Source: an uncultured Roseicyclus sp.
GTDB taxonomy: Bacteria > Pseudomonadota > Alphaproteobacteria > Rhodobacterales > Rhodobacteraceae
Assembly: GCA_947491935.1 (NCBI GenBank)
Contig: CANLLF010000002.1
Span: 1,090,988-1,154,987, forward strand
DNA length: 64,000 nt
Direction of reading: 5' to 3'
The notes below the pieces were generated by a model. That model was not told the origin of the DNA and did not search any database. It saw only the letters and a program-made list of their open reading frames with translations. A program made the position numbers and the translations under genes. Below, piece by piece: positions 17,547 through 26,688 of this stretch. How positions within the stretch are numbered: position 1 is the first letter of the stretch; every line of letters starts with the position of its first letter.

Positions 17547-19430
17547 ATGCCTGACATCTGTTCCCTGCTTACACCCGAACTTGCCCCGCAATACGCCGTT
17601 CGGTTCCGCAAATTGTTATCACTCCGGCGGTATGTCTATGCCGATGCCAGCGAGGAGGATCCCAACGTGGCCCTGGGCGAGGCGACCCTGCGCCGGGCGA
17701 CCGCGCATATCGCGCTCGATCTGCCGCTGGACCAGATCTGGACCCAGCAAGAGGTGGTGCTGAACGATCTGATCAGCGCCTATGGGCTGGCCCCGGGGGA
17801 GAAGGCCACGTTCTCTGTCAAGCGCAGCCAGCGGCGCCAGATCGACCGAAAGACCGTGGAGGAAAAGACCCAGATCCGGTCCGAAGAAAGCAAGATCGTT
17901 GACAAGGACGTGCTGTCGCTGGCCCGGACGTTTGTGGCCAATACCAACGCGAAGGTGACATCGTCGGGCAAGATCTCCCTCAGCGGGCTGGACCTGGGCG
18001 GAACCAATGAGTTCACGACCGCGTTTGGCGAAACGATTGCGGCAACCAGCGAAAGCCTGCGCGAGGCGATGCTGAACGCGTCGGAGCAGTTGAAGCTGAC
18101 CTACAAGGTGGAGATCAGCGAAGAGGTTGAAACCACCGAGGAGCGCACCGAGAAGCGCGAGGTGACCAACCCCTACAAGGACCGCGCCTGTCAGATCCAC
18201 TTCTTCGACATGCTCAAGCGTTACCGCGTCTCCAGCCAGTTTTCCTCGACCGCCACGAATGTAGGTGTCGCGCTGGTGCTGGATTTCGAGGATCTGTATT
18301 TTTCAGTGCATTTCGTGCGCCGGAATACGGCCTTCTTGCTGGAACATCTGGTGGAGCGGACGTTGATGGACGAATATTCCGCCTTGTTGTCCAATGCCGA
18401 GGCCAGCTTTGACCTGGAATATGGCAGTGAGACCGAGCGGGTGGCCGAGGTTGCGCTGGATTTCCTGTTCCGCGTCGATGATCTGTTTGGTCTGCCGGAC
18501 GATAATGGCCGCCATCTGGTCCATAACAGCTTTGTCACGCAAGGAAGCGACCGGCCCTTCGACCAGTCCGCGCTGAGCGATGCGTTGCTGGAAAATGCAG
18601 AGATGACAAAGCTTTATACCGGGCTTACCTATTTCTATAACATCTACCGCCAATTGGTTCGCAATGAGGTTGCGGGCGGGATTGCCTATACGAATGTCGA
18701 CAGTGACACCATGAACGGATTGAAGTTTGTGCCGTTCGGTGATCCCAGCGAAATCAGCCAGTTCAAGGCCGATCTGGCCGTGGCGATAGCCGATTTCCTG
18801 TCCGAGCATCTGGCGGCCGTGGAAGAGGCGCAGATGCGCCTTGTTACCGATCTCAACAACCGCACCGAGGTGTTCCGCAGGCTTGTCGGGTTTCGGGCGA
18901 TGGTGCTCAGCATGGTGTCCGACAGGCGTGCAGGCGATGCCCCGGCCCGGGCGCGTGATCGCCGCCTGTCCGCCCTTGAGGCGCGGTTGGCGGAGCATTT
19001 GCAGGCCTATGACGGCCATTACCGGCAACGCTACGTGGAATTCATCGCCGAGCGGCTGTCGCAGGTGGAGTTCAGCGACACGTTGCGCAGCCTGATGCCC
19101 ATCTTCGTGGCGCAGGGCCTGCCGCCGCTGGCGAGTTTGGCCGAGAACTTCGCCTTTGAACGGGGTTATGTGGAGGACAGCAAATACGTGGTGCCGTCCA
19201 ACATCAGTGGCAATCTGGGCGACGTGGTGGAGGAGTTGGATGATCTGGTTCCCGGCTTCGGAATGGATGTGCCGGACGAGTTGATCTTCGAATCCAATTT
19301 CGAGGCCGAGATCCCCGTGGATGGCGTTCATATCGAGGCTGTGCCGGGGTTCTGCCGCCTGCCCGATCTGGATGGGGGTGGGGATAACGGTGTGGATCTG
19401 GACGTGTCGATCACCGGCAAGATTTCGTAG
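17547..19430 (+). CDS. Protein of unknown function (627 aa)
   Basis: I do not recognise the family. The start at 17547 has an AGGAT upstream and follows a T-rich 160-bp gap. Residues about 100-220 are charged and rich in Thr/Glu/Ser with beta-like alternation, including TEERTEKREVTNPYKDRACQ. A conserved-looking segment IHFFDMLKRYRVSSQF follows, then a mostly helical C-terminal half. There is no signal peptide, no obvious membrane helix and no P-loop. Base composition matches the neighbours, so recent transfer is not indicated. It is a separate transcription unit after the mannosidase operon. Confidence 0.7.
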   Translation: MPDICSLLTPELAPQYAVRFRKLLSLRRYVYADASEEDPNVALGEATLRRATAHIALDLPLDQIWTQQEVVLNDLISAYGLAPGEKATFSVKRSQRRQIDRKTVEEKTQIRSEESKIVDKDVLSLARTFVANTNAKVTSSGKISLSGLDLGGTNEFTTAFGETIAATSESLREAMLNASEQLKLTYKVEISEEVETTEERTEKREVTNPYKDRACQIHFFDMLKRYRVSSQFSSTATNVGVALVLDFEDLYFSVHFVRRNTAFLLEHLVERTLMDEYSALLSNAEASFDLEYGSETERVAEVALDFLFRVDDLFGLPDDNGRHLVHNSFVTQGSDRPFDQSALSDALLENAEMTKLYTGLTYFYNIYRQLVRNEVAGGIAYTNVDSDTMNGLKFVPFGDPSEISQFKADLAVAIADFLSEHLAAVEEAQMRLVTDLNNRTEVFRRLVGFRAMVLSMVSDRRAGDAPARARDRRLSALEARLAEHLQAYDGHYRQRYVEFIAERLSQVEFSDTLRSLMPIFVAQGLPPLASLAENFAFERGYVEDSKYVVPSNISGNLGDVVEELDDLVPGFGMDVPDELIFESNFEAEIPVDGVHIEAVPGFCRLPDLDGGGDNGVDLDVSITGKIS

Positions 19431-19598
19431 GTCCGAGAGGATTGGCGGGATCGGTTTGATCCGGTTCCGCGATTCTCCGGTTTGGCAGGTGGTCACGCCG
19501 GAACGGCCGTTGGTGCGGCGAAGAATGAGTGCGTGGCGATAAGCGTAGCGGCCAGCCGACGCGGCAGGCTTACCCGTGCGGTATCAGATCAGGGGCAA

Positions 19599-19787
19599 TC
19601 AGCCCCGGTCGGAGGTTCTGATATTGTCCAGCCGGTGATAGGGCGCGGTGTCCAGAAGGGCGCGCACGGCGACCTCATCATGGGGGCGGGCCCGCCCGGA
19701 GGTTTTCAACGCATAGACATAGACACCGGCGCCGACCACCGAGAGGACGATGGCGCCAACCTGAAGCGTTGCGATCGGATCAAACAT
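19599..19787 (-). CDS. Small single-span membrane protein (62 aa)
   Basis: MFDPIATLQVGAIVLSVVGA begins a single transmembrane segment followed by a charged tail. The ATG at 19787 has AGGAGA close upstream, a good ribosome binding site, which supports a real gene. No family recognised. Confidence 0.55.
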   Translation of the reverse strand: MFDPIATLQVGAIVLSVVGAGVYVYALKTSGRARPHDEVAVRALLDTAPYHRLDNIRTSDRG

Positions 19788-19856
19788 ACATGATCTCCTA
19801 TTTCCCCCAACATTGGGGGCAACTCCCATCAATATAGGGGCAAATCGTGAAGATTC

Positions 19857-20381
19857 CTACCCACCACGTATTTGGCGCACGTCCCGGTCTTCGCGGCAGA
19901 TATCGGCGAGCCGGGTGAGCACGTCCCGGTCAAACGCGGCTTCGTCGGCGTTTTTGCGCAGTTTGTGACCGGTATAGATGCCCCCGCCGGTGAGCACGAG
20001 GCCGGCCCCGATGAGGGGCAGCGCCACGCCCAGGGCGGCGGTGCCGAGCAGGACCACGGCGATGCCGGAGGCGCCGAAGCCATAGCCGAACCGCTTGAGC
20101 GGCATCACAAGCTCCTCGGCGTTGCGTTGGGAGGCGCGGGCGTCACGGTCCCGTTCACGGGCGGCGCGAGTCAGCCAATCCTCCAGGGTCTGCACTACGG
20201 TGACATCGTTGATCAGCGGCAGGAACCGGCGCAGGTCGCGGTCGGCGACCGGGTTGCGGACAAGCTCCATCAGGGCGGGTTCGACCTTGGTCCAGTAGAC
20301 CTGTTCGCCCAACCCGTCCTGCGCGGCCAGCGATACAAGCGCATCGAGCAGGCGTTGGCGATCTTCTGGGGTAAAGCTCAT
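19857..20381 (-). CDS. Hypothetical membrane protein (174 aa)
   Basis: The N-terminal about 90 residues are helical and charged (MSFTPEDRQRLLDALVSLAA). Two hydrophobic hairpin-forming segments lie at about residues 103-137 (GFGASGIAVVLLGTAALGVA, LPLIGAGLVLTGGGIYTG), then a short charged tail. No family recognised. It lies just downstream of the double ATPase gene of the second ABC operon, in the same direction, and may be read through from it. Confidence 0.6.
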   Translation of the reverse strand: MSFTPEDRQRLLDALVSLAAQDGLGEQVYWTKVEPALMELVRNPVADRDLRRFLPLINDVTVVQTLEDWLTRAARERDRDARASQRNAEELVMPLKRFGYGFGASGIAVVLLGTAALGVALPLIGAGLVLTGGGIYTGHKLRKNADEAAFDRDVLTRLADICREDRDVRQIRGG

Positions 20382-20407
20382 CAGGGGCCGGGTCTGGGAC
20401 GCGGGGC

Positions 20408-22111
20408 CTAGGCCACGGCCAGCCCCTCATCACTGAGCCCGTCAAGGCGCGGCATCAGGGACAGAAGCTGCTGGGTATAGGGGTGCTGGGGGGCGGCGAA
20501 GAGGGCTTCGGTCTCGGCCACTTCGACCAATTGGCCGTTCTTCATCACGCCCACGCGGTCACACATCTGACGCACAACCGGCAGGTCGTGGGAGATGAAC
20601 AGCATCGTCAGGCCCAGATGCTCCTGCAAATCCTTAAGGATGTTCAGGATCTGCGCCTGGATCGAGACGTCGAGGGCGCTGGTCGGCTCATCGCAGATCA
20701 GGAAGCGGGGCTGGGTGGCGAGCGCGCGGGCGATGGAAATGCGCTGCCGCTGACCACCGGAGAATTCATGCGGGTATTTCAGACCGGCCTCGGCGCCCAG
20801 GCCCACACGGTCGAGCAATTCGCTGACGCGGGCTTTCAGCGGTTCGCCTTGCAGCAGCCCGTGATGGCGGGCGGGTTCGGCGACAATCTCGTCCACGCGC
20901 ATCCGCGGGTTGAGCGACGAATAGGGATCCTGGAAGATCATCTGGATCTGCTTGCGGTAGCTGTCGGGCACTCCGCCGGGCAGGGGGGCGACATCGGCGC
21001 TGTCGAAGCGGACCGAGCCGCCATCGACGGAATAGAGGCCCGCAATCATGCGCGCGATGGTGGATTTGCCGGAGCCGGATTCGCCGACAAGGCCGAAGAC
21101 TTCGCCCTCGCGGATATCAAACGTGGCCTGATCGACGGCGGTGAAAAACTTGCGGTTGCGGGGCAGGAGCGCGCGTTTCTGAACGAAGCGTTTTGTCAGG
21201 CCCTCGCATTCGACCAACGCCTTGGCGCGGTCGATTTGCACCTCGGGCCAGTTGCGCTTGAGGTCCTCGATGGCGAATTCGGTTACCCGCCCGCCATAGG
21301 AAATCAGCGGGAAGCGGTGCAGCTTGACCTTCGGGCGCGGCACGGCGGCGATGAGTGACTTGGTATAGGGGTGGCTGGGTTGGCCAAGCACCTGCGCGGT
21401 GGTGCCGGATTCCACGACCTCGCCCATATACATCACGGTCACCTTGTCGGTCGTGTCGGCGATCACACCCATATCGTGGGTGATCAGGATCACGCCCACC
21501 TGCCGTTCGCGGGCCAGTTCCTTGATCAGCTCAAGGATCTGCGCCTGGATCGAGACGTCGAGCGCGGTTGTGGGTTCGTCCGCGATGATGACATCGGGTT
21601 CCGAGCAGAGGGCGAGAGCGATCACCACGCGCTGCCGCATCCCGCCGGAGAATTGGTGCGGGTATTGATCGAGCCGGGTTTCGGGATCGGGGATGCCGAC
21701 ACGATCGATCAGGGCGCGGGCGCGCTCGTTGGCCTCACTCTCGTTGACGTCGAGATGTTCGAGGATCGTTTCCACCAACTGCTGGCGCACGGTGAAAAGC
21801 GGGTTCAGGGAGGTCAGCGGATCCTGAAAGATCATCGAGATCTTCTTGCCCCTGAGGCTCGCCATGGCGGCGGCATCGAGGCCCGAAATCTCGTCGCCCT
21901 TGTAGCGGATGATGCCACCCGCAATGCGCCCGGGACGGTCCAAGAGGCCCATGACGGCGGCCCCGATCGTGGATTTGCCCGCGCCGGATTCGCCGACGAG
22001 CCCGTGGATTTCGCCGGGTTCGACACTCAGATGCGCGTTCTTAACGGCCGTGAAGAGGGCGCGGCGGGTCGGGAATTCGACGGTGAGGTTTTCGATTTCG
22101 AGGAGGGGCAT
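20408..22111 (-). CDS. ABC transporter ATP-binding protein, two fused NBDs (567 aa)
   Basis: Tandem DppD/DppF-like domains. NBD1: GESGAGKST, FSGGMRQR, IADEPTTALD. NBD2: GESGSGKST, FSGGQRQR, ICDEPTSALD. All catalytic motifs are intact. Each NBD ends with the oligopeptide-transporter C-terminal extension (HPYTKSLIAAVPRP and HPYTQQLLSLMPRL). It starts 2 bp after the stop of the small periplasmic protein gene, placing it last in the operon permease, permease, small protein, ATPase. No binding-protein gene is in the operon itself; two paralogous candidates lie at 27692 and 31487. Confidence 0.9.
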   Translation of the reverse strand: MPLLEIENLTVEFPTRRALFTAVKNAHLSVEPGEIHGLVGESGAGKSTIGAAVMGLLDRPGRIAGGIIRYKGDEISGLDAAAMASLRGKKISMIFQDPLTSLNPLFTVRQQLVETILEHLDVNESEANERARALIDRVGIPDPETRLDQYPHQFSGGMRQRVVIALALCSEPDVIIADEPTTALDVSIQAQILELIKELARERQVGVILITHDMGVIADTTDKVTVMYMGEVVESGTTAQVLGQPSHPYTKSLIAAVPRPKVKLHRFPLISYGGRVTEFAIEDLKRNWPEVQIDRAKALVECEGLTKRFVQKRALLPRNRKFFTAVDQATFDIREGEVFGLVGESGSGKSTIARMIAGLYSVDGGSVRFDSADVAPLPGGVPDSYRKQIQMIFQDPYSSLNPRMRVDEIVAEPARHHGLLQGEPLKARVSELLDRVGLGAEAGLKYPHEFSGGQRQRISIARALATQPRFLICDEPTSALDVSIQAQILNILKDLQEHLGLTMLFISHDLPVVRQMCDRVGVMKNGQLVEVAETEALFAAPQHPYTQQLLSLMPRLDGLSDEGLAVA

Positions 22112-22113
22112 GG

Positions 22114-22587
22114 TTAGAAGTCCATTCGAATTCCGAGTGACCGAAACGAGTCACATGCATCACTGGCACCTTCATGAATAGCGAAGACACCGGCATTCAC
22201 GGGCCTGTTGCCGACTTGACCTGGTGCGACTTGTTCGAAATGTCTTACCAGGGACCCGGCTGCGCCGCTCATCAGGCATTCGATGTGGTTGATAACACAA
22301 GCGCCTACTTGTGGTCGTGAACGCATCTCGATCGGAAAAAGAGTATCGCCATAAAGGTAGGTTGAGCTGTGATGCTCGGCCCGGAACTGGTCGTAGGCGG
22401 CAATCAATTCTGACACATGCTCGAAATATTGGGGATGCTCATTGCGGCATTCATATGCTTGTACTTCTGCTTGGCTGAGCTGGCTGATGGTGAACATTGC
22501 ACTATCAAACTCATCGATGGCTGAAGTACGAGGCTGCTCGGCGGCTGAGGGTGCCGAAAGTGCCAGCAACAAAAGGAAAACGCGCAT
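22114..22587 (-). CDS. Small periplasmic protein inside the ABC operon, unknown function (157 aa)
   Basis: A signal peptide (MRVFLLLLALSAPSAAEQ) is followed by about 140 residues with four cysteines (AYECRNEH, GACVINHIECLMS, SDACDSF), suggesting two disulfides. The ATG at 22587 has GAGG 8 bp upstream and overlaps the permease stop; a GTG one codon earlier is also possible. No family recognised. Its position, tightly packed between a permease and the ATPase gene, suggests an accessory periplasmic component of this importer, which is unusual for Dpp/Opp-type systems. G+C is lower than in the flanking genes, so it may have been inserted. Confidence 0.7.
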   Translation of the reverse strand: MRVFLLLLALSAPSAAEQPRTSAIDEFDSAMFTISQLSQAEVQAYECRNEHPQYFEHVSELIAAYDQFRAEHHSSTYLYGDTLFPIEMRSRPQVGACVINHIECLMSGAAGSLVRHFEQVAPGQVGNRPVNAGVFAIHEGASDACDSFRSLGIRMDF

Positions 22588-23555
22588 CACCGCAACCTCG
22601 GGTTCAGCGCGTCACGCAGCCAGTCGCCGAGCAGGTTCACGGAGAGCGCGAGGATCAGCAGCGTTGCCGCTGGGAAGACCAGGATCCACCAATTGCCGGA
22701 AAACAGGAACGTCTGGCCGATGCGGATCAGCGTGCCGAGCGATGGCTGGGTGGGCGGGGCGCCGACACCCAGGAAGCTGAGCGTCGCCTCGGCGATGATG
22801 GCCAGCGCCAGCGAGATTGTTGCGATGACCAGAACGGGTGAGAGCACGTTTGGCAGAATGTGGCGGCCCATGATCACAAAAGACGAGCGCCCGATCAGAC
22901 GGGCCGCCTGCACGTATTCCTTGTTCTTCTCGACCAGTGTGGCGCCGCGGACGACGCGGGCGAATTGCACCCAATCGCTGAGGCCGATGGCGAGGATCAG
23001 GACGGCGATGGCGACCTGATCGCGATATTCGATGGGGGTGATGCCCTTGGCGATGCCGAAGATCAGCATGGCCACGAGGATGGACGGAAAGGTCAGCTGG
23101 ATATCGGCGATGCGCATGATGATGGTCTCGGTCCAGCCGCCCACATAGGCCGCGATCAGGCCAAGGGTGACGCCGAGGACCAGCGCGAAGGTGACGGCGG
23201 CAAACCCCACAAAGAGCGAAATGCGAAGGCCGTAGAGGATGGTGGAGAAGATATCGCGGCCCTGATCGTCGGTGCCGAGGATGAAGGTGTCGCCGGTGAA
23301 GGCCGACGGGACCCCGGGGGGTGTCAGGCCGTTGAGCAGGTTCAGCGTGGCCGGGTTAAACGGATCGTGGGGCGCGATGAGCGGGGCGAAGATCGCGGCC
23401 AGCACCATGATCACGGTGACGGTGGACGAAATGATCGCCACCGGGGACCGGCGGAAGGCGTAGCCCACATCGCTGTCCATCGCGCGGGCGAAGCGGCCCA
23501 TCGGGCGCGGCGCGGGGGCGGCGGGTTTGACGGGGGTTTCGGGCGTATCGGTCAT
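22587..23555 (-). CDS. ABC transporter permease, DppC-like (322 aa)
   Basis: A C-type BPD_transp_1 permease with the cytoplasmic leader, a first helix at VAIISSTVTVIMVLAAIFAP, the periplasmic signature LGTDDQGRDIFSTILYG (TDxxGRD intact), and the EAA loop EKNKEYVQAARLIGRSSFVI. It overlaps the upstream permease stop by four bases (ATGA) and the following small periplasmic protein gene, showing tight operon packing. Confidence 0.9.
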   Translation of the reverse strand: MTDTPETPVKPAAPAPRPMGRFARAMDSDVGYAFRRSPVAIISSTVTVIMVLAAIFAPLIAPHDPFNPATLNLLNGLTPPGVPSAFTGDTFILGTDDQGRDIFSTILYGLRISLFVGFAAVTFALVLGVTLGLIAAYVGGWTETIIMRIADIQLTFPSILVAMLIFGIAKGITPIEYRDQVAIAVLILAIGLSDWVQFARVVRGATLVEKNKEYVQAARLIGRSSFVIMGRHILPNVLSPVLVIATISLALAIIAEATLSFLGVGAPPTQPSLGTLIRIGQTFLFSGNWWILVFPAATLLILALSVNLLGDWLRDALNPRLR

Positions 23556-24568
23556 GCGGTTTTCCCATCCACGCGCAGGCGCGGATCAATCGCGACGTAG
23601 AGCAGATCCACAATCAGGTTGATGCACACGAACATCACCGAGATCAGCATCAGATACGCGGCCATCACCGGGATATCGACGAATTGGATCGCGTTGATGA
23701 AGAGCAGCCCGACGCCGGGCCATTGGAACACCGTTTCGGTGATGATCGCGAAGGCGATGATGGAGCCCAGTTGCAGGCCCGTGACCGTGATAACCGGCAC
23801 CATGGTGTTTTTCAGCGCGTGGCGGAAGTTGATCGCGCGGTCCTTCAGGCCGCGGGCGCGGGCGAAGCGGATGTAGTCGGCGCGCAGCACCTCGAGCATC
23901 TCGGCCCGCACCAGGCGCATGATCAGCGTCATCTGGTAAAGGCCCAGGGTGATCGCGGGCAGGATGATGGACCGCAGGCCGTCGGTCGTCAGGAAGCCGG
24001 TGGTCCACCAGCCCAGATCGACCGTATCGCCGCGCCCGAAGGTGGGCATGCCGCCGGTGTTGATCGTGGCATCGGTGAAGGGCAGGGGGATTTCCAGCCC
24101 CACCCCGAAGCCGTAGATCAGCAGAACGCCGATCAGGAAGGTGGGCAGCGACACGCCGATCAGGCTGACGGTCATGATCGTATTGGCGGCCCATCCATCG
24201 CGGCGGATCGCGGTGAAGATCCCCAGAACGATCCCGGCGAAGAGGGCGATGAAGCCCGATACCAGCGCCAGTTCCAGCGTGGCCGGCAGGCGCTCCACGA
24301 TGATCTCCGCCACCGGGCGGCCCTGGCGGTAGGAAATGCCCAGATCGCCCTGCACCGCCCGCACGAGGAAATCCCAGTATTGCAGGAAAAACGGTTTGTT
24401 CAGGCCGAGGACCTCCCGCAGCCGGTCGATATCTTCCATCGTGCGTTCCTGCCCCAGCATCGTGTCGATGGGATCGCCCACGAAGCGGAACATGGCGAAG
24501 GCCACGAGGCCCACGACCAGAAGGACAAGGACCGATTGGAAGATGCGGCGGAGGATGAAGCTGAGCAT
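23552..24568 (-). CDS. ABC transporter permease, DppB-like (338 aa)
   Basis: First gene of the second importer operon. MLSFILRRIFQSVLVLLVVG is the typical first helix; the periplasmic stretch includes REVLGLNKPFFLQYWDFL, and the EAA loop is RADYIRFARARGLKDRAINF. Length and motifs are standard for the OppB/DppB group. Substrate class (peptide, glutathione, opine or sugar) cannot be told from sequence. Confidence 0.9.
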   Translation of the reverse strand: MLSFILRRIFQSVLVLLVVGLVAFAMFRFVGDPIDTMLGQERTMEDIDRLREVLGLNKPFFLQYWDFLVRAVQGDLGISYRQGRPVAEIIVERLPATLELALVSGFIALFAGIVLGIFTAIRRDGWAANTIMTVSLIGVSLPTFLIGVLLIYGFGVGLEIPLPFTDATINTGGMPTFGRGDTVDLGWWTTGFLTTDGLRSIILPAITLGLYQMTLIMRLVRAEMLEVLRADYIRFARARGLKDRAINFRHALKNTMVPVITVTGLQLGSIIAFAIITETVFQWPGVGLLFINAIQFVDIPVMAAYLMLISVMFVCINLIVDLLYVAIDPRLRVDGKTA

Positions 24569-24679
24569 CCAACGGTTGTGGGCCGCGCGGCAGGGCGGGT
24601 CAAGCCATCGCGCGGGGGGATATGCTGAAATGTGATGGCGTCCATCCTTTGGCGGATGGGGAAATGGGCCCCGTGCGTG

Positions 24680-25072
24680 TTAGCGTTGCGCGGAATGCAA
24701 CCACGCCGCGATCGCGCTGCGGCGGTTCAGCGACAGGCGGTTCAGGATGGCGTGGACGTGATCCTTGACGGTGGCCGGGCTGATCCCGAGGGCGCGGGCG
24801 ATGTCCTTGTTGGTGAGGCCTTGGGCGACGGCGCGGGCGACCTCCGCCTGGCGCGGCGTCAGCGCCGCGAGGTCGCGCGCGGCGGGGCGGGCGATGATCA
24901 CTGGTGTGCCGAGGGTGTGGCTGGTGGTCAGGTCGATGTGAAAGCTGTGGCCGGTCTCCGCAAGGGCCGCCAGATGCGGGAGGGCGGCGGGCGCCAGCGC
25001 CTGATCGGCGCGGGTCAACGCGGCGAGTGCGCTGGACAGCGCGTCGGTATCGGATTTTGAGAAGTGAGACAT
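24680..25072 (-). CDS. LuxR-type HTH regulator (130 aa)
   Basis: The C-terminal about 65 residues are a GerE/LuxR helix-turn-helix (LTPRQAEVARAVAQGLTNKD, then IARALGISPATVKDHVHAIL). The N-terminal 60 residues are short and match no receiver or autoinducer domain that I can see. The ATG at 25072 is used because the longer open frame overlaps the divergent gene at 25088. Only 15 bp separate the two start codons, so the transcript must begin inside the divergent gene. Confidence 0.75.
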   Translation of the reverse strand: MSHFSKSDTDALSSALAALTRADQALAPAALPHLAALAETGHSFHIDLTTSHTLGTPVIIARPAARDLAALTPRQAEVARAVAQGLTNKDIARALGISPATVKDHVHAILNRLSLNRRSAIAAWLHSAQR

Positions 25073-25087
25073 GGAAGGCAGGATGCA

Positions 25088-25447
25088 ATGAATGAGATGC
25101 CCAGGGAAATCACGAATTTCTTTCTGGCGATGCAGGCGGGCAAGATTGGGGCGGAGGCCCTGATGGCGTGTTTCGCCGAAGACGCCGTCTATGTGGAGCC
25201 CTTCACCGGTGAGACGCGCCGCCATGAGGGCAAGGAGGCGATCCTGAAGGCCATGGCGCTGGGATGGGAGATGCCGATGGTCGACACGCGATTGGAGGTC
25301 CTCTCCGCATCGGTGGACGGAGCCGTGGTGGAACTGGCCTGGGCCTGTCATTCGCCGTCGATCCCCGGCGGGCGCGGCACCGGGCGCAACAGCTTCGTGC
25401 TGCGCGACGGGTTGATCGTGGAACTGGTGACGGAGTTGGATCCATGA
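25088..25447 (+). CDS. SnoaL-like / NTF2-fold protein (119 aa)
   Basis: A small alpha+beta protein with the SnoaL-like pattern: an N-terminal helix (ITNFFLAMQAGKIGAEALMA), FAEDAVYVEPFTGETRRHEG, and GRGTGRNSFVLRDGLIVEL at the end. Members are ketosteroid-isomerase-fold enzymes or ligand-binding proteins; the reaction is not predictable here. The stop overlaps the start of the DUF1801 gene by four bases. Confidence 0.7.
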   Translation: MNEMPREITNFFLAMQAGKIGAEALMACFAEDAVYVEPFTGETRRHEGKEAILKAMALGWEMPMVDTRLEVLSASVDGAVVELAWACHSPSIPGGRGTGRNSFVLRDGLIVELVTELDP

Positions 25448-25794
25448 GCGATGTGGATGAATGGCTCGCGGGTTATGACAATCCGATGAAACCGGTGGTG
25501 CAGGCGGTGCGGCAGGTGATCCTCGACGCCGATCCGCGGGTGAGCGAGGCGATCAAGTGGCAGGCGCCGACCTTCATCTACGAGGGCAATATCGCGTCGT
25601 TCTTTCCCAAGGCGAAGAAACACGCGAGCCTGATGTTTCACAAGGGCGCGGAGATCCCCGGCACGTTTCCATCGCTGGAGGGTGACGGCAAGGAGGCGCG
25701 GAGCTTCAAGGTGGCGAGTCTGGAGGAGCTGGAGCAGAAGCGTGACGAATTGCAGGCCATCGTGCGGGCCTGGATTGCGATGAAGGGCGGCTGA
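25444..25794 (+). CDS. DUF1801 domain protein (116 aa)
   Basis: The pattern VRQVILDADPRVSEAIKWQA, PTFIYEGNIASFFPKAKKHA and SLMFHKGAEI matches DUF1801 (YdhG-like) proteins, a small fold of unknown biochemical role. It is translationally coupled (ATGA) to the SnoaL-like gene upstream. Confidence 0.75.
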   Translation: MSDVDEWLAGYDNPMKPVVQAVRQVILDADPRVSEAIKWQAPTFIYEGNIASFFPKAKKHASLMFHKGAEIPGTFPSLEGDGKEARSFKVASLEELEQKRDELQAIVRAWIAMKGG

Positions 25795-25899
25795 AACAGG
25801 CCATTCGGCGCAAAGGTGCCGCGAAAATATATCTGTCTGTCGCCCTTGCCTTGCGCGCCGATTCCCCCACTTCTGGAACAGATCCATTGGGGGCACATC

Positions 25900-26682
25900 A
25901 TGGCGCGTCGGTTGAACGGAAAATGGCGGTTTGGGGCGACGTTGCTCGTTGCGTTTGGGATGGTGGCGCCCGCACCCGGCTTGGCCGACGGCATCAGTCT
26001 GTCGCTAGGTTTTGGCGGGCAGGTTCGCCCTACCTACTCCGGCTCGGACAGCTACGATGTGTCGCCCTGGGGCTACTTTTCGCTCCACGAGATCGAATGG
26101 GGTCCAATCTCCCGCGGCGATGTCGGGCCCCGCGAATTGCGGGAAGGCTTCACCTTTGGTGGTGCAGTGCGGCCCGTCCGGGGCCGGAGCGCCGATGATA
26201 ATCCCGAACTGGCGGGTCTGGCCGATGTGGATTTCTCCATCGAGGCGGGGCTGCGCGCGCAATACGGCACCGGGGATTGGCGGGTGTTCGGCGATCTGCG
26301 TTATGGCGTGATCGGCCATGAAAGCGTTGTGGCCGAGTTGGGTGGCGACGCGATTTTCCACGCCGGTCCAGACACATACATCACGCTTGGCCCGCGCCTG
26401 CTATTCGGTTCGGATGACTATGCAGACACCTATTACGGCATCACCGCCGCGGAGGCCGTCGCCAGCAGCTTCGCCGCCTATGACCCGCAAGGCGGATTGG
26501 TCTCGGCCGGTCTGCAGATGAACGTGATCCACGAATTGAACGAGGATTGGTCGCTGCGCGGGCGCCTGGAAGTGTCGGAACTGGTCGGCGATGCGGCGGA
26601 CAGCCCGATTGTTCAGGGCGGGACCACGACGCAGCTGCGTGCGGGCGTGACGATCGTGCGGCGGTTCAATCTCGGGCGCTGA
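25900..26682 (+). CDS. MipA/OmpV-like outer membrane protein (260 aa)
   Basis: The signal peptide region is FGATLLVAFGMVAPAPGLADG. The mature part is a series of amphipathic beta strands with alternating aromatic residues, and the protein ends in TTTQLRAGVTIVRRFNLGR, like an OmpV/MipA barrel. The family includes porin-like proteins and MltA-interacting scaffolds. The start at 25900 follows a TTGGGGG stretch. It is monocistronic and convergent with the glutathione transferase gene, only 6 bp away. Confidence 0.7.
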   Translation: MARRLNGKWRFGATLLVAFGMVAPAPGLADGISLSLGFGGQVRPTYSGSDSYDVSPWGYFSLHEIEWGPISRGDVGPRELREGFTFGGAVRPVRGRSADDNPELAGLADVDFSIEAGLRAQYGTGDWRVFGDLRYGVIGHESVVAELGGDAIFHAGPDTYITLGPRLLFGSDDYADTYYGITAAEAVASSFAAYDPQGGLVSAGLQMNVIHELNEDWSLRGRLEVSELVGDAADSPIVQGGTTTQLRAGVTIVRRFNLGR

Positions 26683-26688
26683 CGGCCC

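Noticed and set aside
16278..17591. Long minus-strand open frame opposite the mannosidase gene
   Set aside because: It is antisense to a well-supported GH38 gene, has no recognisable domain and shows the Arg/His-rich composition of a high-G+C shadow frame.
24642..24659. Inverted repeat CCATCC-TTTGGC-GGATGG between the permease and LuxR genes
   Set aside because: Six-base arms and no T-run; too weak to call a terminator or operator.
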